Origin: Mycolicibacterium aurum
GTDB taxonomy: Bacteria; Actinomycetota; Actinomycetes; Mycobacteriales; Mycobacteriaceae
Length of the DNA: 64,000 bases
NCBI GenBank assembly: GCA_900078775.1
Contig: LT549889.1
Span: 3,162,001 to 3,226,000, forward strand
Direction of reading: 5' to 3'
The notes under the pieces are model-generated. The model was not told the origin of the DNA, ran no database searches, and saw only the letters and a list, made by a program, of their open reading frames with translations. The first letter of the stretch is position 1. Each line of letters opens with the position of its first letter. This document shows positions 27,142 through 35,299 of this stretch, piece after piece. The position numbers were made by a program, and so were the translations under genes.

Positions 27142-27161
27142 GCAATCCTTGTAAGGATTGC
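27142..27161. promoter_or_regulatory. Perfect palindrome, operator of the GntR/FadR regulator
   Basis: GCAATCCTT-GT-AAGGATTGC is a perfect nine-base inverted repeat with a two-base spacer. It lies 13 bases from the regulator start and 15 bases before the FadE start, the ideal place for a site that shuts both promoters. Its core TTGTAA suits the FadR subfamily. Confidence 0.8.
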
Positions 27162-27176
27162 CCTACCATCGGCGGC

Positions 27177-28319
27177 GTGGACTTCGACATGGGGCCGGAC
27201 GCCGACGCACTGCGCGGCGAACTCCGCGACCTGGTGAAAACGCATATCCCCGAGGACTATCTGGGTGCCTTCACCCACAACCCCGCCGATCTGGAGGTGG
27301 CGCAGGCGTTCTGTCGGCTGCTCGCCGAGCGGGGATTGCTCTGCATGTCCTGGCCGGAGGAGTTCGGCGGTAAGGCCTCCTCCCCGTGGGAGCAGACGGT
27401 GGTGCGCGAGGAGATGTGGGCCCACCACGAACCGCGCGGCGCGCAGTACATGGGCGTCAACTGGGTCGGGCCGATCATCATGCGGCACGGCACCGAGGAA
27501 CAGCAGCGCACCCATCTGCCGCCCATCGCCCGCGGTGAGGTGATCTGGTGCCAGGGGTTTTCCGAGCCAGAGGCCGGATCCGATCTCGCCTCGCTGCGCA
27601 CCTCGGCGGTCCGCGACGGCGACGGCTGGGTGATCAACGGCCAGAAGATCTGGACCTCGTACGCGACCATGGCGCAGTGGTGCTTCCTGCTGGCGCGCAC
27701 ATCCAAGCAGGAGAAGAAGCAAAGGGGCCTGACCATCTTCCTGGTCCCCATGTCGGATCCGGCGATCACGGTACGACCGATCCAGACCATGATGGGCCCG
27801 CACCATCTCAACGAGGTGTTCTTCGACGACCTGCGGGTCACCGACGCCGACGTGCTCGGCACCGTCGACGACGGCTGGACGGTGGTGCAGAGTGTGCTGG
27901 CCTTCGAGCGCGTCGGCATCGCCCGCTACGCCCGCTGCGAACGCCTATTGCAACTGGCCCCGAACGCGCTGGGCGAGCACTGGTCCGGCCTGCCCGACGA
28001 ACTGCGCGGCCGCTGGGCCCGGATGCTCACGCACTGCCGCCGGGCCCGGCTGATGGCCTACCGGCTGGTGGCGCTGCAGGCCGAGGGCCGGGTGCGGCCC
28101 ACCGACTCGGCGGCCTACCGCATCGCGGTCACCAAACTCGACCAGGACAGCGCCGAGGTGCTCATGGAGATCATCGCCGCACTGCCGGAAGGGACGGCCG
28201 AGGTGTTCACCGCCGAGGTCGAGGACCACTGGCGATACTCGCAGCCCTCCACGGTGTCCTCCGGCAGCATCGAGATGCAGCGCATCCTGCTGGCCCGCAC
28301 CCTGCTGGCGGCGTCGTGA
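27177..28319 (+). CDS. Acyl-CoA dehydrogenase (FadE), gene 1 of 4
   Basis: A 380-residue acyl-CoA dehydrogenase. The FAD/substrate region WCQGFSEPEAGSDLASLRT is near residue 122, VINGQKIWTSYA near residue 150, and the C-terminal SSGSIEMQRILLARTLL replaces the usual GTSEIQR. It opens with helical MGPDADALRGELRDLVKTHIPEDY. The GTG at 27177 lies just after the GntR palindrome; the frame upstream to 26877 lies over the regulator gene. It overlaps the next gene by four bases (GTGA). It probably forms a heterotetramer with the shorter partner encoded next, like the FadE pairs of cholesterol side-chain oxidation in M. tuberculosis. Confidence 0.88.
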   Translation: MDFDMGPDADALRGELRDLVKTHIPEDYLGAFTHNPADLEVAQAFCRLLAERGLLCMSWPEEFGGKASSPWEQTVVREEMWAHHEPRGAQYMGVNWVGPIIMRHGTEEQQRTHLPPIARGEVIWCQGFSEPEAGSDLASLRTSAVRDGDGWVINGQKIWTSYATMAQWCFLLARTSKQEKKQRGLTIFLVPMSDPAITVRPIQTMMGPHHLNEVFFDDLRVTDADVLGTVDDGWTVVQSVLAFERVGIARYARCERLLQLAPNALGEHWSGLPDELRGRWARMLTHCRRARLMAYRLVALQAEGRVRPTDSAAYRIAVTKLDQDSAEVLMEIIAALPEGTAEVFTAEVEDHWRYSQPSTVSSGSIEMQRILLARTLLAAS

Positions 28320-29236
28320 ACATCGATCTGAGCCCGGAGGCCCGCGAGTACGGCGAGCAGGCGCTGCGCGCCTTGGAGTCCGCCGGTGGGGACACCCTGC
28401 TGCAACGCGCCGAAGCCGATCCGACACAACGCGAATCCCTGGTCGCACCGGTACTCGACGGGCTGGGCGCCTGGGACCTGGAACCGCGTACCGACACCGA
28501 CGCGGCCGAGGCCGCCGCCGCCTTGTGCCGCAGCGCCGGGTACTGGGGCCTGCCCTATCCGCTGGCCGAGCGGCTGTCGCGGCCCACCGACATCGAGGCC
28601 GACGGGCTCGTCGTGATCGCCGGACCGGTCCCGGCCGCAACCCTCGCCGGTATCGGCGGCGATTGGGCCACAGTCACATTGGACGGCCGACGGTCGCGGG
28701 TGACCGGCACCTCGGGTGAGCGGACGGCGTTCGTCACCTCGCTGCAACTGACCGACCTCGACGGTGCGGGCGCCCACGACGTCGCGCTGGGGCTGGTGCT
28801 GCCGTGCTGGACGCTGCTCGGGATGCTGGACCGCGCACTGGAACTCACCATCGCGCACGTCAAGCTGCGCCAGCAGTTCGGCCAGCCGCTGTCCGGTTTC
28901 CAGGGCGTGCAGTTCCAGCTCACCGACGCCGAGGTCGAGCGCAGCGGGCTGGAGATGCTGGCGCGCTACGCACTGACCACCGTCACCGGCCCCGACGGAC
29001 TCGCCGATGCGCTCGCCCTGCGCCTGGCCGCAGTGGAGGCCGCCGAGGTGGTCTTCCGGATCACCCACCAACTGCACGGCGCGGTCGGGTTCTGCGATGA
29101 GACGGTGCTGTCCTGGCTGTCGCGCTACAGTCAGCCGCTGCGCCGGCTGCCGCTGGGCCTGTCCGCGACGCGGGCACAACTGACCGAACTCCTGGGCACC
29201 CGCGGCCTGACCGGACTGTACAGCGACGCAACATGA
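28316..29236 (+). CDS. Acyl-CoA dehydrogenase-like partner subunit, gene 2 of 4
   Basis: A 306-residue shortened acyl-CoA dehydrogenase fold. The N-terminal half is divergent, with no recognisable EPxAGSD region. The C-terminal half keeps LTIAHVKLRQQFGQPLSGFQGVQFQLTDAEVE near residue 180, which builds the FAD/dimer contact, and HQLHGAVGFCDETVLSWLSRYS. Such proteins pair with a full-length FadE to make an alpha2-beta2 enzyme with one active site per pair. It overlaps both neighbours by four bases, which suits equal production. Confidence 0.86.
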   Translation: MNIDLSPEAREYGEQALRALESAGGDTLLQRAEADPTQRESLVAPVLDGLGAWDLEPRTDTDAAEAAAALCRSAGYWGLPYPLAERLSRPTDIEADGLVVIAGPVPAATLAGIGGDWATVTLDGRRSRVTGTSGERTAFVTSLQLTDLDGAGAHDVALGLVLPCWTLLGMLDRALELTIAHVKLRQQFGQPLSGFQGVQFQLTDAEVERSGLEMLARYALTTVTGPDGLADALALRLAAVEAAEVVFRITHQLHGAVGFCDETVLSWLSRYSQPLRRLPLGLSATRAQLTELLGTRGLTGLYSDAT

Positions 29237-30402
29237 ACCGGGATCTCGAACAGTTCCGCGGCCACGTCCGGCAGTGGTGCGCCGAGCATGTGCCCACCGA
29301 CTGGCGGGCCGCGCAGACCGGCGTCAGCGACGAGGAGTACGTCCGCTTCCAGAAGTCCTGGTTCGCCGAACTGCATGCGGCCGGATTCGCGGTGCCCCAC
29401 TGGCCCGCCGAGTGGGGCGGCGGCTTGTCGGTGGCCGAGCAGATCGTGCTGTACTCCGAACTGGCCGCCGCCGACGCACCCCGGTTGGTGCTGGCCTTCG
29501 TCGGGATCCACCATGCCGCGTCGACCCTGCTGGCCGCCGGCACCGACGAACAACGGCAGCGGCATCTACCCGCGATCCTGGACGGTGAGATCTGGGTGCA
29601 GGGCTTCTCCGAACCCGAGGCCGGCTCCGATCTGGCCGCGCTGCGCACCACCGCCCGCCGCGACGGTGACGAGTTCGTGGTCAACGGCCAGAAGGTCTGG
29701 GCCAGTGGCGGTCTGCATGCCGACTGGTGTCTGCTGCTGGCCCGCACCGACCCCGACGCCAAGAAGCGGCACGGCATCTCCTACTTCCTGATGGACATGG
29801 CCAGTCCGGGTATCGAGGTGCGCCCGATCCGCCAGGCCACCGGCGAATCGCATTTCTGCGAGGTGTTCCTCAACGACGTCCGGGTCCCTGCGGCCAATCT
29901 GGTCGGCCCGGAGAACAAGGGCTGGCAGGTCGCCCAGGAGACCCTCGGCGCCGAGCGCGGGATGACGATGCTGGAGTTGGCCGAACGTCTCGGCAATGCG
30001 GGTTTGCGCTGGCTGGTGGATGAATGCGCGCGGGCCGGTGTGCTGGAGGACGGATTGGTCGCAGATCGGTTGGCACAGTTCGAGATCGAGATCACCGGAC
30101 TGCGCGGACTGTGCCGCGAACTGGTGGAGGGCAAGTCCCACTCCCCCGCCGACGCCTCGGTGGTGAAGCTGTTCTACAGCGAGCTGTTGCAGCGGCTGAC
30201 CGATTTCGGCGCCGAGATCAGCGGCCTGGCCGGCCATACGGTGCTCGCCAAGCCGATCTCCAGCGGATGGGAGTCCGGCGCCTGGGTGCTCGATTTCATC
30301 GGCTCCTGGGAGTGGACCATCCCAGGCGGCGCCAGCGAGATCCAGCGCACCATCATCGGCGAGCGCGGCCTCGGCCTGCCCCGTGAACCGGCGGGAGCAT
30401 GA
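29233..30402 (+). CDS. Acyl-CoA dehydrogenase (FadE), gene 3 of 4
   Basis: A 389-residue acyl-CoA dehydrogenase: AELHAAGFAVPHWPAEWGGG near residue 45, VQGFSEPEAGSDLAALRTTARRDGDEFVVNGQKVWASGG near residues 120-155, VRPIRQATGESHFCEVFLNDVRVPAANLVG mid-protein, and the full PGGASEIQRTIIGERGLGLP at the C-terminus. All FAD-binding elements look intact. It overlaps its neighbours by four bases on each side. It is the catalytic-type member of the second FadE pair. Confidence 0.9.
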   Translation: MNRDLEQFRGHVRQWCAEHVPTDWRAAQTGVSDEEYVRFQKSWFAELHAAGFAVPHWPAEWGGGLSVAEQIVLYSELAAADAPRLVLAFVGIHHAASTLLAAGTDEQRQRHLPAILDGEIWVQGFSEPEAGSDLAALRTTARRDGDEFVVNGQKVWASGGLHADWCLLLARTDPDAKKRHGISYFLMDMASPGIEVRPIRQATGESHFCEVFLNDVRVPAANLVGPENKGWQVAQETLGAERGMTMLELAERLGNAGLRWLVDECARAGVLEDGLVADRLAQFEIEITGLRGLCRELVEGKSHSPADASVVKLFYSELLQRLTDFGAEISGLAGHTVLAKPISSGWESGAWVLDFIGSWEWTIPGGASEIQRTIIGERGLGLPREPAGA

Positions 30403-31430
30403 TGACACGCGAATTCGCGGAACTGCACCAGGATCTGCGTTCGGTGGCCCGTGACCTGCTGGCTGCCGGCGACCCGGACTGGTCGGTGCTCACCCAGGCC
30501 GGCTGGCCCGGACTGGAGATCGCCGAATCGCTCGGTGGCGCCGAGGTGTCCTTCGCCGAAACCGCCGTCGTCGCCGAGGAACTCGGGCGCGCGGCGGCCC
30601 GCAGCAGCCACCTCGGGGTCAGCCTCGGCATCGGCGCGCTGCTGGCACTGCCCGCCGGGGAGCACCGCGATGCCGCCCTGTCGGCCGCCGCCGCGGGCAC
30701 CGAGTTGCCCATCGCCGTCGTGCACACCGAATCGTTCTCCGGCCCGGTGTTCACCCTCGCCGCCGACGGCAGCATCAGCGGCACAGCCGATTTCGTGCCC
30801 GACGCCGCCGAGGCCACCCGACTGCTGGTGCCGGCCACCGATCCGGCGGGTGCACCGGTGCTGGCCGACCTGGATCCGGCCGGTGCCGGGCTGACGGTCA
30901 CCGACCGACCCACCCTCGACGACACCCGCCGGCTCGCCACCGTCATCGCCGACGGCGCCCGCCCGCGGCAGGTCTGGCCGTTCCCCGCGACCCGGTGGCT
31001 GGCGGCGCGCGGCACCGTGAGCGTCGCCGTCGACAGCCTGGGCCTGGCCGAGGCGATGCTCGCCGCCACCGTCGACTACGTCGGGATCCGCCATCAGTTC
31101 GGCCGCCCCATCGGATCGTTCCAGGCCGTCAAGCACGCGTGCGCCGACATGCTGGTGCAGATCCGGGTGGCCCGCCAACTGGTGGACGCCGCCGTCGACG
31201 CGGTGGCCGCCGGGCCCGGGGCCGACGTGTCGGTGCCGGCGTCGATGGCCAAGGCATACGCGACCGACACCGCGGTCGCGGTGGTCGGCAAGGCCATGCA
31301 ACTGCACGGCGGGATCGGCTACACCTGGGAGAGCGGGGTGCACGTCTACCTCAAGCGCGCCACCCTGAACAGGTCGCTGTTCGGGTCCCCGGCCGCGCAC
31401 CGGCGGGTTCTCTCGGCACGCCTTCGATAA
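30399..31430 (+). CDS. Acyl-CoA dehydrogenase-like partner subunit, gene 4 of 4
   Basis: A 343-residue acyl-CoA dehydrogenase relative with a degenerate N-terminal half (DPDWSVLTQAGWPGLEIAESLGGAEVSFAE) and a conserved C-terminal half: VDYVGIRHQFGRPIGSFQAVKHACADMLV near residue 225 and KAMQLHGGIGYTWESGVHVYLKRATLNRSLFG near residue 295. It is the probable partner of the gene just upstream, overlapping it by four bases (ATGATG start). It ends the operon; the DUF4333 gene begins 37 bases later. Confidence 0.88.
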   Translation: MMTREFAELHQDLRSVARDLLAAGDPDWSVLTQAGWPGLEIAESLGGAEVSFAETAVVAEELGRAAARSSHLGVSLGIGALLALPAGEHRDAALSAAAAGTELPIAVVHTESFSGPVFTLAADGSISGTADFVPDAAEATRLLVPATDPAGAPVLADLDPAGAGLTVTDRPTLDDTRRLATVIADGARPRQVWPFPATRWLAARGTVSVAVDSLGLAEAMLAATVDYVGIRHQFGRPIGSFQAVKHACADMLVQIRVARQLVDAAVDAVAAGPGADVSVPASMAKAYATDTAVAVVGKAMQLHGGIGYTWESGVHVYLKRATLNRSLFGSPAAHRRVLSARLR

Positions 31431-31467
31431 TGTCTCCCGACCTCCCGGCATGTGCAATCGTGGCGTC

Positions 31468-31983
31468 ATGCCTGGATGGTCGGCAGTGTGGCCGGCGCTG
31501 CTCGCAGCGGCGACGTTGACGGCGTGCGCGGTACCGACCGACAAGACCGTCAGCCGGGAACGGCTACAGGACCAGATCGTCGCGCAGGTCACCGAACAGT
31601 CCGGAGCCGCCCCGGTTTCGGTGGATTGCCCGGACGGCCTGCCCGCCGAGGTCGGCGCCACCCTGGACTGCACCCTGGTCGACCGGGACGAACAGCGCCG
31701 GGTCAGCATCACGGTCGGCAGTACCGAGGGCGACCAGGTGGACCTGTACATCGTGCAGAGCATCGGCAGGGACACCGTCGCCCGGCAGATCACCGAGGAG
31801 ATCACCCGGCAGATCGGCCGCGCCCCGGAATCGGTGGCCTGCCCCGCCGACCTCAGGGGCGATGTGGGTGCCACCCTGCGCTGTGAGCTCGTCGACGGGG
31901 GCCGGACCTACGGCGTCACCGTGACGACCGTCGACCGTGGTGACCTGGCCTTCGATTTCGCCGTGGACGAGCGGCCGCGGTAG
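31468..31983 (+). CDS. Lipoprotein with two DUF4333 domains
   Basis: A 171-residue secreted protein. The N-terminus has a signal peptide ending in the lipobox Leu-Thr-Ala-Cys (LTACAVP). Two homologous DUF4333 repeats follow, each with a Cys pair: one with VDCPDGLPAEVGATLDCTLVD and one with VACPADLRGDVGATLRCELVD. DUF4333 is common in mycobacterial envelope proteins; the Cys pair probably forms a disulfide. The ATG at 31468 puts the lipobox at the right distance; an earlier start at 31450 is possible. It is followed by a zinc-metallopeptidase lipoprotein and another DUF4333 protein, suggesting a shared envelope role. Confidence 0.82.
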   Translation: MPGWSAVWPALLAAATLTACAVPTDKTVSRERLQDQIVAQVTEQSGAAPVSVDCPDGLPAEVGATLDCTLVDRDEQRRVSITVGSTEGDQVDLYIVQSIGRDTVARQITEEITRQIGRAPESVACPADLRGDVGATLRCELVDGGRTYGVTVTTVDRGDLAFDFAVDERPR

Positions 31984-32013
31984 CGCCGCCGGGCGGCTTG
32001 TTAGCCTGTCGGC

Positions 32014-33462
32014 ATGTACCGACGGGCCGGACGCCTCGCCGGATGGCTCAGCATGGCACTCGCCGCGACGCTGATCTTGGCCGGATGCGGTACCACCGTG
32101 CTCGACGGCCGCGCGGTGTCGATGCTGTTCGATCCGTCCCGGGCGGGCGGCCTGCCTGCGAGCGACGGCCCCAGCGGCCCGCGGCCGGACGCGCCGCCGC
32201 CGGCGCGGATCGCCGAGCACAGCGACAACGGCCCGGTGGACCAGTTGGCACTGATGGCCATCGACGATCTGGAGCAGTTCTGGTCCGAGCACTGGAACGG
32301 CGCGTTGACCGGGACCTTCACCCCGGTGGCGGGTCTGGTGTCCTATGACGCCGCGGACCCCGATGCACCGCGGGTGTGCGGCAACGACCTCTACGGCCTG
32401 TCCAATGCGTTCTATTGCTACGACGGCGACGTGATGGCCTGGGATCGCGGCAAGTTCATCCCGGGCGCGGCCCAGTATTTCGGCGAGATGGGTGTCGTCG
32501 GGGTGATGGCCCATGAGTTCGGGCACGCGGTCCAGGCCAAGGCGCATCTGGTGGAGAAGGGCACCCCGGTGCTGGTCAAGGAGCAGCAGGCGGACTGCTT
32601 CGCCGGGGTCTACCTGCACTGGGTCGCGGCCGGTAAGTCCCCACGGTTCGTGCTGAGCACCGGCGACGGGCTCAACCACGTGCTGGCCGGCGCCATCTAC
32701 ATCCGCGACCCGCTGATGACGCAGGAGGAGGCGATCCTGACCGGGGATGCGCACGGATCCGCACTGGACCGGATCAGCGCCTTCCAGATCGGTTTCAGCG
32801 GTAACGCCGACCAGTGCGCGGCGATCGACATGGCCGACATCGTCGAACGTCAGGGCGACCTGCCGCAGTTTCTGTCCTACGACTCCTACGGATTGCCGGC
32901 CCTCGGCGACAGCCCCATCGACGCCGAACTGCTCGCGGATCTGATGACCACGCTGGGTGAGGTCTACGCACCGCAGAGTCCCCCCACCCTGAGCCTCGAA
33001 CTCGCGAACTGCCCTGATGCGGAGACGATTTCGCCGGCCTCGTACTGCCCGGTGACGAACACCATCCACCTCAACCTGCCCGCGCTGCAGGAGCTGGGTA
33101 CCCCGAAGTCCGAGGAGCAGGGTGTCCTGCTGCAGGGCGACAACACCGCGTTGTCCGTGGTGACCTCACGGTATGCCCTTGCGGTACAACAGGAACGGGG
33201 TCTTCCGCTGGAGTCCACGGTGACCGCCTTGCGCACGGCCTGCCTGACCGGTGTCGCGCAGGGCAGGATGGCCGAGCCAGGCAGTCGACTGTCGCTGTCC
33301 GCCGGAGACACCGACGAGGCGATCTCCGGGTTGCTGACCAATGGTCTGGCGGCCAGCGATGTCAACGGCATGACCGCCCCGGCCGGGTTCACCCGGATCC
33401 TGGCCTACCGGGCTGGGCTGTCCGGCGACCCGGAACAGTGCTACCAACGGTTCGCCTCATGA
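32014..33462 (+). CDS. Neutral zinc metallopeptidase lipoprotein
   Basis: A 482-residue secreted protein. The signal peptide ends in the lipobox Leu-Ala-Gly-Cys (LILAGCGTT). The zinc motif is HEFGH near residue 168, with the third-ligand region EQQADCFAGVY about 28 residues later, as in the YpfJ-type metallopeptidase family. The C-terminal half holds several Cys residues (ANCPDAE, YCPVTN, ACLTG, EQCYQ) that may form disulfides. It is a paralogue of the protein at 47911-49353, sharing order and motifs. The 3' end overlaps the ATG of the next DUF4333 gene (ATGA). Substrates are unknown. Confidence 0.87.
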   Translation: MYRRAGRLAGWLSMALAATLILAGCGTTVLDGRAVSMLFDPSRAGGLPASDGPSGPRPDAPPPARIAEHSDNGPVDQLALMAIDDLEQFWSEHWNGALTGTFTPVAGLVSYDAADPDAPRVCGNDLYGLSNAFYCYDGDVMAWDRGKFIPGAAQYFGEMGVVGVMAHEFGHAVQAKAHLVEKGTPVLVKEQQADCFAGVYLHWVAAGKSPRFVLSTGDGLNHVLAGAIYIRDPLMTQEEAILTGDAHGSALDRISAFQIGFSGNADQCAAIDMADIVERQGDLPQFLSYDSYGLPALGDSPIDAELLADLMTTLGEVYAPQSPPTLSLELANCPDAETISPASYCPVTNTIHLNLPALQELGTPKSEEQGVLLQGDNTALSVVTSRYALAVQQERGLPLESTVTALRTACLTGVAQGRMAEPGSRLSLSAGDTDEAISGLLTNGLAASDVNGMTAPAGFTRILAYRAGLSGDPEQCYQRFAS

Positions 33463-33490
33463 CGCGGCCACCAGATCCCCAGCAGCCCTG

Positions 33491-34081
33491 GTGGGCACGC
33501 CCGGGCGGCGCGCCGCCCCCGGCGCGGGACGACCCCCGGGCCCTCCCCCGCGACAGCCGTATCCGGCTGCGCCGCAACCACATCGACCCCCACATCCTGG
33601 ATACCCGCCGCCCGCGCAGCGGGCGATCCCGACGCAACCGCAACGCCCGGCCCCGCCGCGACCGCAGCCGCACCGTCCGGCTCCGGTGATCGACCCGAAC
33701 CGCTACACCCTGCCACCGGGCACGCCCGCACCGCACCGGGCAGCACCGCGATCCGTCGACCACCGGAAATGGCTGATCGCGGGAGCCGTCGCGATCGCCG
33801 TCCTCGTCGCCGGAATCGGGCTGTGGCAGTTCGCGTTCCGCGATAGCACCGTCATCTCCGTGGAACAGGCCGAGGAGGGTGTCCGGCAGATCCTGTCCGA
33901 CCCGATCAACGGGTACGGCGCCAACAGCATCAGCGCGTTGCGCTGCAACGGCGGCAAGGACCCGTCCGCGGCCAAGGGCGACAGCTTCACCTGCGCGGTG
34001 GAGATCGACGGCGCCATCCGCCAGGTCTATGCCGAGTTCCAGGACGACAACGGCACCTTCGCCGTCGACGGGCCCCGCTGA
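33491..34081 (+). CDS. Pro-rich membrane protein with DUF4333 domain (possible frameshift near start)
   Basis: The open frame from GTG 33491 gives 196 residues: a Pro/Arg/Gln-rich stretch to about residue 75, one membrane segment (KWLIAGAVAIAVLVAGIGLWQF), and an extracytoplasmic DUF4333 domain with a Cys pair (ALRCNGG, FTCAVEID). The natural start is probably the ATG at 33459, which overlaps the stop of the metallopeptidase gene and reads MTRPPDPQQPWWARPGG, typical for this protein type. That frame leaves the DUF4333 frame between about 33510 and 33545, in C-rich runs. Joining the two needs one extra base. Either a true frameshift or a sequencing error in a C run would explain this. Confidence 0.72.
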   Translation: MGTPGRRAAPGAGRPPGPPPRQPYPAAPQPHRPPHPGYPPPAQRAIPTQPQRPAPPRPQPHRPAPVIDPNRYTLPPGTPAPHRAAPRSVDHRKWLIAGAVAIAVLVAGIGLWQFAFRDSTVISVEQAEEGVRQILSDPINGYGANSISALRCNGGKDPSAAKGDSFTCAVEIDGAIRQVYAEFQDDNGTFAVDGPR

Positions 34082-34124
34082 CGCGCCGGGCTTGGTTCCG
34101 GGCCGCGGTGGGTACCAGGAGGCC

Positions 34125-34349
34125 ATGGCTGACGATTCGTGGATTGTCCAGATCGGCGTCGTCGATGATCCGACCACCGACGGGGTCCCCTCGGTGCCGA
34201 CCGACGTCTACTCCGGCGACGAGGACGGTGCCCGGGCCGCATACGCCGAGCGCTCGGCCCAGGCCGCGCAGGCCGACTACCGGTACGTGCTGCTGCGTCA
34301 TCTCGGCGATGTGGTCGAGTGCTTGGGGACGCCGCCGGCCGCGGGTTGA
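34125..34349 (+). CDS. Small hypothetical protein
   Basis: A 74-residue acidic soluble protein starting MADDSWIVQIGVVDDP, with an Ala-rich helix (AAYAERSAQAAQADY) and ending in GTPPAAG. AGGAGG lies two bases before the ATG, close but strong. It has no recognised domain. It lies between the DUF4333 gene and tRNA-Leu, 33 bases before the 3' end of the convergent tRNA gene. Confidence 0.6.
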   Translation: MADDSWIVQIGVVDDPTTDGVPSVPTDVYSGDEDGARAAYAERSAQAAQADYRYVLLRHLGDVVECLGTPPAAG

Positions 34350-34381
34350 ATTAGCCACCGTATCGGCAGGACAAGATTTTG

Positions 34382-34464
34382 TGCGGGCGGTGGGATTCGA
34401 ACCCACACGCTCTCTCGAGCACCGGCACCTAAAGCCGGCATGTCTGCCGTTCCATCACGCCCGC
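34382..34464 (-). tRNA. tRNA-Leu (anticodon UAG)
   Basis: The minus strand folds as a class II tRNA. The acceptor stem pairs GCGGGCG with CGCCCGC, the anticodon arm is CCGGC-TTTAGGT-GCCGG with anticodon TAG at loop positions 3-5, a long variable arm (GTGCTCGAGAGAGCGT) follows, and the T arm is GTGGGTTCGAATCCCAC. The discriminator base is A, as required for Leu. CCA is not encoded. It would read CUA and other CUN codons. Confidence 0.93.
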
Positions 34465-34548
34465 AAGCGGGTTCAGGGTACCGCCTCGCTGCACAAATCT
34501 GGTTGTCGGTGGGCGGAAGTAGCGTCAACCGCAACAGCGGGAGGCCCG

Positions 34549-35274
34549 ATGCGCTCGGTCGAGGAGTTTGAATCCGTACGTCAGTTCATCGCAGATGGGC
34601 TGAACGATTGTGAGATCGCGCGCCGGACGGGAATCCCCCGACGCACCGTGTGCCAGTGGCGGCACAATCCCGAACGGGTGACACCCCACGACAGCTGTAG
34701 CAGGCATGACTACAGCCTGCTGCCGTCGGACGCATACAGCTATCTGCTCGGCATGTATCTCGGCGACGGGTACATCAGCCGCGCTCGCTCCGTGTGGCGA
34801 CTCCGTGTCACCCTCGACAAGAAATACCCGGGAATCATCGCGAGCTGTTGCGCCGCCATCGACAAAATCCTGCTCGGCCAGAGCGCGACAGTGTTCCCCC
34901 GCAAGACCGGCTGCGTGGACGTGTCCCTATTTTCCAAACACTGGCCCTGTCTGTTCCCGCAGCACGGTCCCGGTCCCAAGCACCTCCGCCCGATCGTCCT
35001 GGAACCGTGGCAGCAGGCCCACGTCGACGCCGCCACCGAGGACTTCGTCCGCGGCCTCATCCACAGCGACGGCTGCCGCGTGGTGGCCAACGATCGCGGG
35101 GTCGCCAGCATCCGCTATCACTTCACCAATCACTCCGCCGACATCCGCGGGCTGTTCTGCGCGGCTTTGGACAAACTCGGCATCCCATGGACCCAGAACA
35201 GTCGCTACATGATCGCGGTCTACCGAAAAGTGGCGACCGCGCGCCTGGACGAGTTCATCGGCCCCAAGGCCTGA
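34549..35274 (+). CDS. Helix-turn-helix / LAGLIDADG homing-endonuclease-like protein
   Basis: A 241-residue protein. Residues about 10-40 form a helix-turn-helix (GLNDCEIARRTGIPRRTVCQWRH). Two LAGLIDADG-type motifs follow: YLLGMYLGDGYI near residue 65 and FVRGLIHSDGCRV near residue 170, both keeping the acidic residue that binds the catalytic metal. It is a single-chain, two-motif arrangement of the expected size for a monomeric homing endonuclease, but there is no surrounding intron or intein. The ATG at 34549 has GGGAGG upstream. It lies 85 bases from tRNA-Leu, an insertion-prone site. It could be an active nuclease or a domesticated DNA-binding regulator. Confidence 0.82.
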   Translation: MRSVEEFESVRQFIADGLNDCEIARRTGIPRRTVCQWRHNPERVTPHDSCSRHDYSLLPSDAYSYLLGMYLGDGYISRARSVWRLRVTLDKKYPGIIASCCAAIDKILLGQSATVFPRKTGCVDVSLFSKHWPCLFPQHGPGPKHLRPIVLEPWQQAHVDAATEDFVRGLIHSDGCRVVANDRGVASIRYHFTNHSADIRGLFCAALDKLGIPWTQNSRYMIAVYRKVATARLDEFIGPKA

Positions 35275-35299
35275 TCCCGGCAGGCGGTAAAGTTGACCC

